Shown piece after piece: positions 9,801 to 21,100 of a stretch of 64,000 bases of DNA. The notes under the pieces were generated by a model. That model made no database searches and was not told the DNA's origin. It saw only the letters and a program-made list of their open reading frames with translations. Numbering within the stretch: position 1 is the first letter of the stretch; every line of letters starts with the position of its first letter. Origin of the DNA: Bombyx mori (Eukaryota > Arthropoda > Insecta > Lepidoptera > Bombycidae); contig NC_085112.1 in assembly GCF_030269925.1 (NCBI RefSeq), forward strand, positions 11,967,501 to 12,031,500, read 5' to 3'. Position numbers and translations under genes: made by a program.

Positions 9801-11871
9801 ATGTCATTAACCCTTTGACTGCGGTGTAAGTCACAAGTGCCCTACGTGGTGCACTGAAATCTATACTAGATAATGACGCACTTGGCTCGGTTTTTGTTAT
9901 TTTTATAAATGTGTTTTTTAGAAATTATATTTAAATACGAATTACATATTGATAAAATGATGAAATAGGAATTATACATTTCAATCTTACCGACAGAATA
10001 ATAAAAAAATATGAACTGGAAAAATATTTAAAGAAAAAATCATAATTGTCGATAAAGTTGATTATTAAAACACGAATAAAATAATATTTTCTGGAAATAT
10101 ATCGTAGCTAGATGGTTTTATCGCCCCTAAAATCCCCTGTAGATTAAACTTTATGAAAATTGTTTGGAGCCGTTTCCGAGATACAGATTATATATATATT
10201 TATATACAAGAATTGCTCGTTTAAAGATATAAGATAATATATAAAAACGAATTGCTGCTCGTTAGTCTCGCTAAAGCTCGAGAATGGCTGGACCGATCTG
10301 GCTAATTTTGGTCTTGAATTATTCGTGGAAGTCCAGAAAATGCTCGGAATTATATGAAAACAAACAATTTTGTTTTTCCTTTGATGTGACGGTGGTCGGA
10401 CGGATTCCTTTTGTTGTCTGCCGGGTCAGCTAGTCTTATATATAAAATTCTCGTGTCACAATGTTAGTTACCATACTGCTCTGAAACGGTTTGACCGATT
10501 TTTATAAAATTTTATATGCATGACCAGGTCTGAGAATCGGTTACTATCTATTTTTCATACCCCTAAGTGATAAGGGTTGTCCACTCCTGACATTATTTTT
10601 TTTATTTTTTGGACAAATTGTTATACCACGGAAAAAACTGTCAATAACGACACATAAGAGAAAAGGTAAATAAATCTTGAGGTATCAATGATATTGTTCG
10701 AATTTCGATAATTTCGGCAAAGGCTAGTAATAGTAAAAACAAATTCGTGGAGATGAACAAACCTGTTCAAGAAACATGAGTACAAAGTCTCAATTACACA
10801 TGACTGCTGGGTTTCTCATCCATGTGCCGAGCGTGATAAGAGGCCCAGAGAAATCGAGACCATAATTTTTATCCAAACAACATTCTCACATGACCTAACA
10901 TTATATCTAACATCGTAGGATACAAATCTATAGATAAATGCATCGATAGTTTTGATTTAAGATGATTGTAAGAGTGTGATAGAGTGGAAGGGTAGTTATT
11001 GTTCAAAGAATTAGTTTGAATAAAATATTTAAGCCTTATGTATTGTTTCATCTTGTTTATCATAGTCAGTATATTAGGACGAAGTTACAAAATTATTGTA
11101 ACGTCATTGCTCCTTGATGCGTGTGTAAGTTTTCAAGTTAATCGGACGTTTTGAAGCTTATGATATTTATTATTTTGAAAGGTTCCGTCATATAGATAGA
11201 AAGATACCAAGCTAACAAAAGCCTTTCAAAATTAGTTTTTATATATTAATACGTGAAGCAAAAACTTTGTATCCATTTTTACGAAAAGTGCGCGGACGGA
11301 GGAGTATGAAATTTTCCACACTTATAGAGAATATAGAGAAGAAGTGCACAATGCTATTTTTTTTTAAATAATGCATAAAAGATACATTAAATTAATAAAG
11401 AAAACATTACACACACTACATACCATGTATTTGACGCACACACGCATGCATACTATTTATTTATTGTCAAACTTTTGTTCTTGACGTCTGTTGTCAAATT
11501 GAGATTAAATATTGTTAGTCTTTGTTAATATTTGTTGGTAGCCTTGGCGAAATTTGTGATTATAGAAGTATAAAATACAATCGTAATAGTGTACAAACTT
11601 ACAATTCCAATTGATTATAGTAGAATTTAGACTGCTGCGGGACCACTAGTAGATAGAAACGTACCAAACTAACAAAAGCCTTTCAAAATTCGTCTTTATT
11701 GTATGACCATTACGTTTCAGATTCGAAGTGGACATCAACTATGTGTTCGCGATCCCTCACGACGACTGCGCCGTGAAACCCCCAAACCCTAACTTCGGAC
11801 CCTTGATGCTGGATGCCCAGAGCAAGAAACTGATAAGACCATCTGTCAGTTACAAAGTCTTCGGTCATTAA
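6757..11871 (+). CDS. Lipocalin, four exons seen, N-terminus missing
   Basis: Secreted lipocalin, a beta-barrel carrier of small hydrophobic ligands. Exons are 6757-6865, 8064-8210, 9570-9741 and 11721-11871; junction phases 1, 1 and 2 all join in frame and give 192 residues plus TAA. The first visible residues contain the family GxW motif (LGDWYVVEYY). Exon 3 carries the second motif (YNTYVIDTEY followed by a strand ending in HC) and the arginine motif (VLSRT). Cysteines in SYSCMK, LLHCAE and HDDCAV fit the usual lipocalin disulfides. The exon with signal peptide and first cysteine is not visible; exon 1 here starts in phase 0 after TTTCAG, so it must lie upstream, perhaps outside the window. 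Introns hold SINE, LINE-tail and Helitron copies. A polyA signal ATTAAA lies at 11932. The family is certain; the subfamily (apolipoprotein D-like or other insect type) is not decided. Confidence 0.88.
7009..7230 (-). repeat. Repeat family C, minus copy
   Basis: Reverse orientation of the family at 4053, retaining the GACGTCG, GATCGGGAGGATCC and CGGATCGGAAAC blocks. In the first lipocalin intron seen. Confidence 0.75.
7721..7877 (+). mobile_element. LINE ORF2 end plus 3' tail, family B
   Basis: CYDLSFFKRGLWSVPT, a typical end of a LINE reverse transcriptase ORF, runs straight into CAGCGGCTTAACTCTGCC and the CAAGGGCAATAAAA end. Confidence 0.75.
7942..7988. repeat. 17-bp stem hairpin in lipocalin intron
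   Basis: CATCGATATATTACCAC (7942-7958) and GTGGTAATATATCGATG (7972-7988), 13-nt loop. Confidence 0.9.
8064..8210 (+). CDS. Lipocalin exon (central strands)
   Basis: Acceptor TTACTTTCAG, donor ACAT|GTCAGT. It encodes strands around VTMNFTYRFADD and GNITWKID, with two NxT glycosylation sequons (NFT, NIT). Open in phase 1 throughout. Confidence 0.85.
8965..9130 (+). repeat. SINE tail, very degenerate
   Basis: Recognisable only at CATGGGCTCCATCGCTTCAC and TTGTCCACCCGTCTAAGTG. In the lipocalin intron before exon 3. Confidence 0.45.
9330..9515 (+). repeat. RTE-like 3' end, copy 1
   Basis: GATTATTGAAAACACGAATA, CGTAGCTAGATCGATTTATC, GTTGGAGCCGTTTCCGAGAT and ACAAGAATTGCTCGTTTAAA. Second copy at 10040. 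The pair brackets lipocalin exon 3. Confidence 0.65.
9570..9741 (+). CDS. Lipocalin exon (motifs 2 and 3)
   Basis: Acceptor CATTCGCAG, donor AG|GTAACA. It encodes YNTYVIDTEYKTWALLLHC and FVLSRTTKLQ, the most diagnostic lipocalin segments in the gene. Confidence 0.87.
10040..10226 (+). repeat. RTE-like 3' end, copy 2
   Basis: Direct repeat of the 9330 copy with about one change in ten; runs into the family D Helitron. Confidence 0.65.
10205..10436 (+). mobile_element. Short Helitron, CTAGT-ended, family D
   Basis: TCGTTAGTCTCGCTAAAGCT, GGACCGATCTGGCTAATTTT and the end CTGCCGGGTCAGCTAGT. Non-coding. Three more copies at 14578, 26708 and 58876. Confidence 0.75.
10437..10620 (+). repeat. Dispersed AT-rich repeat with GGTTTGACCGATT
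   Basis: ATATAAAATTCTCGTGTCAC, TGAAACGGTTTGACCGATTT, CCCCTAAGTGATAAGGGTTG; the layout of a moth Helitron/RTE end. Single copy here. Confidence 0.5.
11090..11235 (-). repeat. Dispersed repeat F, diverged
   Basis: AGTTAATCGGACGTTTTGAA and AAGCTAACAAAAGCCTTTCA match the 24800 copy. The last 45 bp recur at 11651-11700 just before lipocalin exon 4. Confidence 0.55.
11236..11650 (+). mobile_element. Short Helitron-like element, third family
   Basis: Starts ATATATTAATACGTGAAGCA and ends CTGCGGGACCACTAGT. Non-coding. An inverse copy lies at 38930-39362. A 50-bp segment of host or repeat sequence is duplicated on both sides. Confidence 0.7.
11721..11871 (+). CDS. Lipocalin terminal exon
   Basis: Acceptor TTACGTTTCAG follows repeat sequence directly. 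It encodes FEVDINYVFAIPHDDC, a short C-terminal tail ending SYKVFGH and the TAA stop. The conserved cysteine near the end of the barrel is present. Confidence 0.85.
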
Positions 11872-12145
11872 ATTATGTTGTAAAAGAAATAATGGCTTAA
11901 TTCACACTAAATTATATTAATTATTTTGAAAAATTAAAGATTTTTCGTAAAATTGTTATTTTTTTAACTAATGGCTTGTGTTAATTTAGCGGAAAAACCT
12001 CCATCAACAACCATCCACCATTCGCATGCTTTAATGGATACTTCGTCACCAAAAAGCATTTATGATGGCTCCAAACAGGAAATTGTGGTCTATGAAGTCT
12101 GAAATAGAGATTGGAATAACGGCTAACGAAACCAGCTAATGCTTC

Positions 12146-12605
12146 ATGGTAGAAATTGTCGTGGCCTAAAGGACATGACATCCGGTGCATTTGTATCTAG
12201 CGATGCACCGCAGATGAGATGCATTCGATTCCCGCAGGCGGGTACCAATTTCTATAATAAAATACGTACTTAACAAATGTTCACGGTTGACTTCCACGGT
12301 CAAGAAATAACATCGTGTAATAAAAATCAAACCCGCAAAATTATTATATGCGTAATTACTGGCGGTAGGACGTCTCGTGAGTCCGCACGGGTAAGTACCA
12401 CAACCCTGCCTATTTCTACTGTGAAGCAGTAATGCGTTTCAGTTTGAAGGGTGAGGCAGCCGTTGTACTATAACTAAAACCTTAGAAGTCATATCTCAAG
12501 GTGGGTGGCGGCATTTACATTGTAGATGTCTATGGGCTCCGGTGACCACTTAACACCAGGGTGGCCGTGAGATCGTCCACCCATCTCTGCAATAAAAAAA
12601 AAATA
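12146..12605 (+). mobile_element. tRNA-headed SINE (Bm1-like), full length
   Basis: GTCGTGGCCTAAAGGACATG head, body, tail GTGAGTCCGCACGGGTAAG..GGGCTCCGGTGACC and A-rich end. Directly downstream of the lipocalin gene. Confidence 0.8.
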
Positions 12606-13127
12606 AAAAAATGCCGTACCCATATACTTAGGTACTAGATTCACAATAAAATTCTGAGTCCACAAGAAGTCAAGAATGTGCTCCGTAAGTAAGTAAGTAA
12701 TACCCACAGCTAATCAAAAACCCTGTATACAGTAAGCACATCCACAATATATGCATGCATATTACTGATAGAACACGTGTACATCATTAGTATTCTTTGG
12801 GATCCTAACACGAACTAATTTACATACATAATTTACATTGAAATAGAAAAAATCTAACTACAGGTGACTGAGCGGTCAGTTTGTTTGGCGAAGACGGTTT
12901 GCGAATTACAGTGTGAGATTCGTCCAAACTACATCGCGACTATTGCCCTTCGCTATGAGTATCTTTAGGGTTATGGCCTTTATTCACAGACTGAGTTCTT
13001 CCTAAGTCCAGCCCTCTGCGGGATGAAGACATACCACAGCTACAGTACTAGCGTAAAATCGTCTATGACGTGGTTGAAAAATCCATAACACGAAACAGAA
13101 TTTTATCGGTCAAGCCAGAAGAGATAA

Positions 13128-13403
13128 GAGTCGTCTATTATCAAAGGTGGCAATCTATGCATTTGGACAAAAAAATGTTATTAATATGTCAATACAGATT
13201 GATTTGAATATAATCGTCTCCTTCAAAGAATACGGTTCAAAACCTGCATTAAATAAAGGTTAATACTTAACCTGTTATTTATCTAAGATGTCGTTCAGAA
13301 GAGTTTTGGGACTGCCAATGGAATACAAAGTCAATAATTCGTTTTTCTGATTTACCAATAATTGTCCGAAAGTCACATTGCCGGCTTTGATAATAGTCGA
13401 CTC
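13128..13403. mobile_element. 276-bp MITE, copy 1
   Basis: Terminal inverted repeats GAGTCGTCTATTATCAAAG and CTTTGATAATAGTCGACTC; flanked by ATAA on both sides, a 4-bp duplication. No coding capacity. Confidence 0.85.
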
Positions 13404-14229
13404 ATAAGTACTCATCACACATCGTGTTGCTACCGTATAGAAACGGCGGTAGTCACTTTTGTAAGTTTGCGATAATGACAATTCCTACCATTACATTGAC
13501 TATACAAACACAAATTTTAAGGCTATGTCGTTAACTACTTCTCTTTCAATTTGGACATAGGATCTCAATAATAATTATACGCCACTGTTGTTGTTGTTAA
13601 GAGAAACGCATTGCCAAATTCCTCAAGCAACTGTTACCCATTTCCTAACCGGCTTGTTTCAAAGGGCATCTCGCAAGGTCTCATACACTGCAAAATACAC
13701 ATGCATTACAATTTGATGGTTAAGAGCTCTCTCTTAGCGAGAGAAAAATATGTGTGCAACGGAAAGTAATTGTTTAATTTTGATGTGAAACATCTATAGC
13801 CGCACGTAAAACCGATTTCTGGTGTGGCTATATGATGGTATATATATACAGTCTATATGCAGTAGTGTGTACGGTGTGGCGACGCGTCGCCATGCGCAAT
13901 CGACTGTGCGATTCTCTCCCACTCGATCCGGCGTTAAGCCATCTCTCTCGCTACACTGAGCTCGAATACCTATAGTGTATACTCCGTAGTGTATACAGTG
14001 TTGTTTACTACAGTACAGATAACCTGTGTTTTACTTGAAAACAATTTTTTTCTTTCCGTAATATTTTATTTTATCATTATGACATATTTAGTTCCTATCA
14101 CAATCTGTTCTTTTCTGCATATTACTTTTACAAAATAATGTCGATGTTTCACATCTGCCAGGCGTCCCGTGACGGCTCACATTATTTTTTTTATAGAGTT
14201 TAGTGGTTACCGAAACTGACTTAGTAGTT

Positions 14230-14535
14230 GGAACGAAGTTCCTTATCGCGCGTTGTGAAAGGGGGGTAGACGGAAAAAATTCTTACGAAAAGTTGTCACG
14301 ACACTTTTTAGATCCGTCATTCTGACCAATCAACGTGTAGGCGCTTATCGCGTGACATTGCTCGTATCCGATTGGTCCGCGTAATGAGTACAGTTTCTCG
14401 AGATAGCGTTTCAACAATAGTAATTTAGTTCATAGTATTGTTTTTTTCTTCTTCATAATGCCGTAATTTATTATTATAACTTAAAAAAATATATATACAA
14501 TTCCTTCACTAATTAATCGAAAGGAACTTCGTTCC
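14230..14535. repeat. Candidate MITE with 13-bp inverted ends
   Basis: GGAACGAAGTTCC at 14230-14242 and its reverse complement at 14523-14535 bound 306 bp that include CCTTATCGCGCGTTGTGAAA. No clear target duplication. Confidence 0.45.
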
Positions 14536-14577
14536 ATCCGGGTGTCCCTTGACACCTCTGAAGTGTTTTTATTATTT

Positions 14578-14875
14578 ACTGGCTGACCCGGCAGACTTCG
14601 TAGTGCCTCAATCGAGAAATAAAAGACCTAAACTTTTGTATAAAATAAACTTAAAACAAACAAAAGGAATCCGTTCGATGGGAGCACATCAAAGGAAAAA
14701 CAAAATTGCTATTTTTATCATTTAATTCCGAGCATTTTCATATTTGTCCCCCTTTTAAACCTTCTTTGAACTTCCACAAATAATTCGAGACCAAAATTAG
14801 CCAAATCGGTCCAGCCCCCTCGAGTTTTAACGAGACTAACGAACAACAATACATTTTTATATATACCTATAGATT
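14578..14875 (-). mobile_element. Short Helitron, family D, minus
   Basis: Reverse copy: ACTGGCTGACCCGGCAGACT at its left is the CAGCCAGT-type 3' end; AAATCGGTCCAGCCCCCTCG and TTTTTATATATACC at the right. Confidence 0.75.
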
Positions 14876-15344
14876 TTATTAAAAAGACAGCATAGGTATA
14901 ACGTACATAGATATATTATGACATTCGAACTTGACCGTGTCTAATATTGAAACATAACCGTAACAAACGAAGTAGTGTTTCAAGCGGAACGATAATGTTT
15001 AACAATTGTCATTATCTGAATTTTCATGTTTTTCCCCAAGGTGATGTACACAAGACTGAAGATGTGAATGTTACGAAATACATAAGGAGTCTTGTATTGT
15101 TATATACGCCACTACGTTTATTTGAATATTGGCTTTGATTATAAAACAAAATCGAAATGATGAAAGTAATAGTCATCCAAAAAAACGTAGTAATAGAATG
15201 AAACTGTTCTTAGGAATTAACCCAGAGGGTCGAACCCATTATTTGACAACTGTTGAAATGGGTAGATGAGCCCACGGTTTGATGCTAAGCTCTTTAAATG
15301 AGTTTAGGCCGGGCACGTTTCTTGTAGTCCTCAGAAATTATTAT

Positions 15345-15770
15345 TTTTATTGCTTAGACGGGTGTTAAGTGATTACTGGAACCCATAGACATCTATAACG
15401 TAAATGCGTCACCTACCTTGAGATATAAGTTCTACGGTCTCAGTATAGTTACAACGGCTGCCCCAACCTTCAAACCGAAACGCATTACTGCTTCACGGCC
15501 GAAATAGGCAGGGCGGTGGTACCCACCCGCGCGGACTTACAAGAGGTCCTAACACCAGTAATTACGCAAATTATAATTTTTTGAGTTTGATTTTTATTAC
15601 ACGATGTTATTCCTTCACCGTGGAAGTCAATCGTGAAAATTTGTTAAGTACGTATTTCGTTAGAAAAATTGGTAGGTACCCGCCTACGGGATTCGAACGC
15701 CGGTGCATCACTAGATACGAATGCACCGGACGGCTAATCCGTAATTTAGGCCACGACAACTTCATGAAGA
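15345..15770 (-). mobile_element. tRNA-headed SINE (Bm1-like), minus, full length
   Basis: Reverse copy of the same family; the head CGTGGCCTAAATTACGG lies at the right side and GGGATTCGAACGCCGG marks the B box. Confidence 0.8.
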
Positions 15771-15954
15771 GTCTATAATGCCCTTTTTCCACTGGAAAAG
15801 ACAAAGTGGATGGGACACCTACCACGAAGTAAGCTGGAGTACACTTTAATTGTTTTGCAAGAGGTTCCAAATCTTATGGATGGACTTCAGAACGAGGAAC
15901 GACGACTATAGCAAACGCGTTTACTTTATGCTTTTCTTGCCTACTTACTGGAAG

Positions 15955-16115
15955 TAGGCGCATGGAGCTATTCTGGCTTTAGGCGAAGCTCACGAGGGTC
16001 AGTTTGAGAGACAGCTAACGTCTGAAATAGCAAGAGCAGTGCTTTGCTGAATTTACCACCGGAGCAGAATCGCGACCCAATAAGTAGATCCAGCGAGAAA
16101 CTCAGTAGGTTTTAT
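15955..16115 (+). repeat. Repeat family C, short copy
   Basis: Contains AGCAAGAGCAGTGCTTTGC and GAGCAGAATCGCGACCCA; truncated after AGAAACTCAG. Confidence 0.65.
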
Positions 16116-16332
16116 ATTATGTGTGTCATAATGTTGAAAAAATATATAATTTTGTTTGAAAAAAAAATCCACGTAAGAAGGTATTTAAAGGTAATATTAT
16201 TATATTACATTATGCACATTATGTAAACACAAGTTCAGTAAATAATAAAGTTGACATACATTTATTATATAAAATATTTATTATCGTATATATTATAATA
16301 ATAATATATATATTAAACAAACATTAGTTTAA

Positions 16333-16335
<3 letters not shown>

Positions 16336-16369
<34 letters not shown>
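16336..16369. repeat. (TA)n microsatellite
   Basis: Uninterrupted alternating AT/TA run inside a very AT-rich 16.1-16.5 kb stretch. Confidence 0.9.
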
Positions 16370-16373
<4 letters not shown>

Positions 16374-16759
16374 CTATATATTATTTAAAAAAGAATTTAA
16401 GTAAACAAGTACCTATTTGTCATGTTACATAATACATAATAATATATTATGCCCCTTGAAGTTTTGATTTGATTTTTTTTATTTACCAATTCTCTTCAAT
16501 CATCATCAGAATATAGAAGAGGGTACGTAATGAGAAGTAATGCTGCAGATAAGAGAGTTTTGGTTTTGTTTTATTTAGCTTAATATTAGAGGTGTGAGAC
16601 GAAATAAATTTCTGAAAACATATATGACCTCTGCTTGAAATTCAATGCGGTACAAATGTATTTCAGCACTCGTACGTCCCCTGAAACCAAACACAATATA
16701 ACTTAATTTTATTCACGATTCAACATATCGCCCTATAATGGAAGATTAGCTTACAGCCA

Positions 16760-17830
16760 CTTGATTACTGTAGGCCATAAACAAAAATACGTTGAGACTT
16801 TCAAAAGAACCACCACTCAATTTAGCGGCTGAAATAGGTAAGATTATAGTATCGGCCCGTGCGAACTCAGGTCATAAACAAAACCGCCTTGAGACTTTTA
16901 AATGAACACCACTCAATTTAGCGGCTGAAATGGGTAAGATTATAGTATCTGCCTGTGCGAACTCAGGTCATAAACAAAACCGCCTTGAGACTTTTAAAAG
17001 ACCAGCACTCAATTTAGCGGCTGAAATGGGTAAGATTATAGTATCTGCCTGTGCGAACTCAGGTCATAAACAAAACCGCCTTGAGACTTTTAAAAGACCA
17101 GCACTCAATTTAGCGGCTGAAATGGGTAAGATTATAGTATCTGCCTGTGCGAACTCAGGGCATAAACAAAACCGCCTTGAGACTTTTAAAAGACCAGCAC
17201 TCAATTTAGCGGCTGAAATGGGTAAGATTATAGTATCTGCCTGTGCGAACTCAGGTCATAAACAAAACCGCCTTGAGACTTTTAAAAGACCAGCACTCAA
17301 TTTAGCGGTTGAAATAGGTAAGATTATAGTATCTGCCTGTGCGAACTCAGGGCATAAACAAAACCGCCTTGAGACTTTTAAAAGACCAGCACTCAATTTG
17401 GCGGCTGAAATAGGTAAGATTATAGTATCGGCCCGTGCGAACTCAGGTCATAAGCAAAACCGCCTTGAGACTTTTAAATGACCACCACTCAATTTAGCGG
17501 CTGAAATGGGTAAGATTATAGTATCTGCCTGTGCGAACTCAGGGCATAAACAAAACCGCCTTGAGACTTTTAAAAGACCAGCACTTAATTTAGCGGCTGA
17601 AATAGGTAAGATTATAGTATCTGCCTGTGCGAACTCAGGTCATAAACAAAACCGCCTTGAGACTTTTAAATGACCAGCACTCAATTTAGCGGCTGAAATG
17701 AGTAAGATTATAGTATCTGCCTGTGCGAACTCAGGTCATAAACAAAACCACCTTGAGACTTTTAAAAGACCACCACTCAATTTAGCGGCTGAAATAGGTA
17801 AGATTATAGTATCTGCCCGTGCGAACTCAC
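16760..17830 (+). repeat. 96-bp tandem array, about 11 copies
   Basis: The landmark GCGAACTCA recurs every 96 bp from about 16861 to 17821. Copies differ by few changes (GGT/GGG, CCTGT/CCCGT, AAAAGA/AAATGA). The unit is 32 codons, so one frame stays open for six copies (16930-17481, GKIIVSACANSGHKQNRLET..). In three copies AAATGA introduces a stop. It lies just upstream of the Ala/Pro gene and is best called a minisatellite. Confidence 0.93.
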
Positions 17831-17832
17831 AA

Positions 17833-17906
17833 TACTCACTCTTATTAAAAACCATATTGTTTCAACAGCATAAGCCGATACAGTATGAAACAATAGGATG
17901 TGAGTA
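17833..17906. repeat. Imperfect inverted repeat at end of 96-bp array
   Basis: TACTCAC..ATATTGTTTCA and TGAAACAATAGGATGTGAGTA pair around a 20-nt loop, with an unpaired bulge of about nine bases in the left arm. Confidence 0.65.
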
Positions 17907-18072
17907 CCTACTGCCGACCCTGGGTAAGCGTCCTTTACGCGTATCCAACTAAAACATCGCATATATTCTTTGGCAATACATTAGTACCGCAGTCTTACGC
18001 AAAAGCCGCGTTTATAAGTAAGAAATAAAACGTACTGAACGTTTTTTCTTTCATGAAAACGAACATTCGATC

Positions 18073-18138
18073 ATGGCCGCGCGTTTGTGTGTGTACGTTT
18101 TCGTGATATACGCGACTTTACAGAATGTCACAGGAAAG
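18073..18138 (+). CDS. Ala/Pro protein exon 1 (leader)
   Basis: ATG with hydrophobic core LCVYVFVIYATL. It ends GGA AAG|GTTAGT in phase 0. The start is the first ATG after an AT-rich upstream stretch with no longer in-frame extension. Confidence 0.6.
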
Positions 18139-21100
18139 GTTAGTCCGTTGCTTATAATTAGTTAAAAATAATAAAAATAATAATAAAACAGTGTATTTTG
18201 TTTGATTTAAGTATTTAAGATAGTAGTTAGAATGTGTCGACGAAAGCAGTAAATTTAGGAGACTGTTTTCTAAAAATAATCAAACACAAAACAAATTGCC
18301 TAGCTTAGTGATATAGGTATAGTATAAATAATCTTATTTAAATAGTTTTTTTCAATATTTATTTTAATAAAACGATGATTATTAAAATTTTATTTAATTT
18401 TTTTTATATTGGTTTACTATTCGTTATTTTGATTTCACAATTCGTTGCTAAGTTTCTCCACAGTTTTTGTTGTTAACTTGTTTTGATAATCTTTAAAAAT
18501 TTAACTGTAAATTATAATGTATATATTTTTTTCTCCAAGATATAACACTAGATTATTTTTTTAATAATAATATTCATTAGCCAATGACGTAATACACATA
18601 ATACATTCAGATATATTTTTTATAAAAATATGCAAACTGGTCCAAACGCCATTTTAATTCAATCAGCTTACTCTTGTACATATTTGAAATATCAGCAAAA
18701 ATAATAGCTACTATTAGATTGAAGACTAAATTCAATGTAACAATGAAAAGGTTACCTAATCAGATTTTCGAAGTATTTGATAAATTTACAAAAAGCTTGA
18801 TGGAACCTTTGATTTGGCAATGAAAACGGGTACTGCCAGATTTATTAAGACAAAACATTTCCTCTTTTACTGTTCACTAAACTATATTTCTATTAACTAC
18901 GGTATATACCTATTGACGTTATGTTTTTATTGTTCCAAGTCCAAGCTGTAAAGCTATACAATCAGGTTTTGATTTTTGTTCGTTTCATATTTATCTAGCA
19001 TAAGTATTCTGTATATAGATATTGGACGCCCTTGATGGAAAATTCAACACTGAATTAAGAAAATTCTTTAATTATTCATACTTTTTTGCTATGTTCATAT
19101 AAATCATAAATAACAGTGTTCACAAGAACTACCTCACGTTTATTCAGCCATTCTTCGGTGTCGGTTTCTGGTGCGATTTGTTCTGCGACGAGGATTACTC
19201 TTCGACATCCAGTTCTGACGATTACGATTACTGTGACGACTGCACTCCCCGGAGACGGACGACCACCACAGTATCTCCCGCCCCAGCACTTATGCTCCCA
19301 AATTTGATGCTATGTAAGTTTTTTTTTTTATATTATAAACCAGTAGTATCCACCATGCTATCTGTTTCTGCCAACATCCGTTTCTAAAATACAGGGTGGC
19401 CCATAAGTCCTTTGATATGAAAAAAAATTATTAAAATAAAACTAATTACATTATGAATTAAATTTTTATTTACATAAAAAGCTTAAAAAACGGGAATTAT
19501 TTTTTGAAAATAACATCTCCTAAATGTAATCCGTTGCGATCACGGCACTCTTGCAAACGACGTCTAAAATTGTCGATGACTGCGCGGCACGTCACTGCTG
19601 AAATGCTTGTCATTTCTCTGCGGATGTTTTCTTTTAGGGCCTCAATTGACCGCGGGTTTGTGTCGTATACTTTAGCCTTAAGGTAGCCCCACAAAAAAAA
19701 ATCCATCGGGGTCAGATCTGGACTACGTGGAGGCCAGGAAATGTCTCCTCTCTTAGAGATAACTTTGCCAGGAAAAAGTTGACGGATAACGGGCATAGCA
19801 GTGTTAGAGGTGTGAGAAGTGGCCCCATCCTGTTGAAACCACGTCCTGGCATTAAAGCCTGAAAAGTTTTGCAATTCTGGTATGAAAAACTCTTCGATCA
19901 TAGCCACATATCGCTTACGAGTTGACTGTGTCGGATTTTCGCGAATAGACTGTGTCACTGTGTCTATGTTTTGTTCCGTACGTGACGTCCTTGGGCGACC
20001 CAACCGCGGTTTATCTAACGTCGAACCGGTCTCCTCGAACTTAGCAACCCAGTTCTTAATCGTTTGAAGAGTTGGAGTGTCGTCAAAGTTGTGTAAACCT
20101 TTGTGTTCTCGAAATTTACGCCGCGCAACGGTTGCCGAATTGTCGTTTTTATAAAACTCGCGCACACAAAACGCACGGTCCGCTCCGGTAAAACGCTCCA
20201 TCGCGACCATAGATTATACACTTAATATATTCGAGATAGATGCGCAACTCTCATTTTTATTTTTGCTTTAGTTAAAGCCCGGTCCAGCAGGCGTCGCTAC
20301 GGTCGATTATTAGTCTCCCTACCCCCCACCAGGTGGCTTTTTTAGTAATTTTAATATTTTTAATAACTCTCTTTATGAAAAAATCTTATCGTTTAGAATC
20401 GCTGAAATTCCCGGTAGTACTTATGAGATATTAAGGAATGTTTGATTGTGTTCAGCATTCTAATCGATAAGATCTTTTCATACAGAGAGAAAACAGTTTT
20501 TTAAAATAAAAAGCTGTAATTCTCTGTAAGCTATTTAATTTCCCTATATTACAAACAATTTTCTGTTAAAAGATTGTATGAACGTACAATTGTATAAATT
20601 TTCGAATAACAATAACTCCTCTAGAATAATCCTACTAGCGTACACATTAAATCGAAAGTTATCTAAAAGTTAATTAAGTCTAGATAATCAAATCATTCAA
20701 TGTCACTTAAGTCATTTGTGCGAAATATAAACATGTCAGCTTTCCATTACAAACATAGTAGACAATTTGAATTAAATTTAATAAATTTGTTTCTTAACTA
20801 TAGCAGTTCTTGCTTAAAGTTGATCGTGACAGATCATGACCTTGTATGAAAATATTACATCTATAAACACTACCTATGCTTCGTCATACAATAATTGTCA
20901 TTTATACTAGCATTGTAGAGATAATACACACACTAAAGTGAATACTAAATTATTCTTAGCATTCTTATAAACATTTAGAAATTTAAAAAACGATTAACCC
21001 ACAATCGTGTTCATAACATGTGACATTTTGTTCTGCACAAACGTTTTATTACATGATTTGAAAAACAAAAAAAAAAACAAAAAATGTTTAAAAAATGTAA

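Noticed and set aside
11981..12190. 69-codon minus frame next to the lipocalin gene
   Set aside because: Runs into the SINE head; no family features.
16930..17481. 183-codon frame in the 96-bp array as a gene
   Set aside because: The unit is a multiple of three, so the open frame follows from amplification of one stop-free unit; no splice or promoter context. Kept only as a finding.
16760..17830. CRISPR-like array
   Set aside because: Direct tandem units without spacers, in an insect genome.
19117..19126. Alternative exon 2 start of the Ala/Pro gene after AACAG
   Set aside because: Would need phase 2, while exon 1 ends in phase 0; it causes an early stop.
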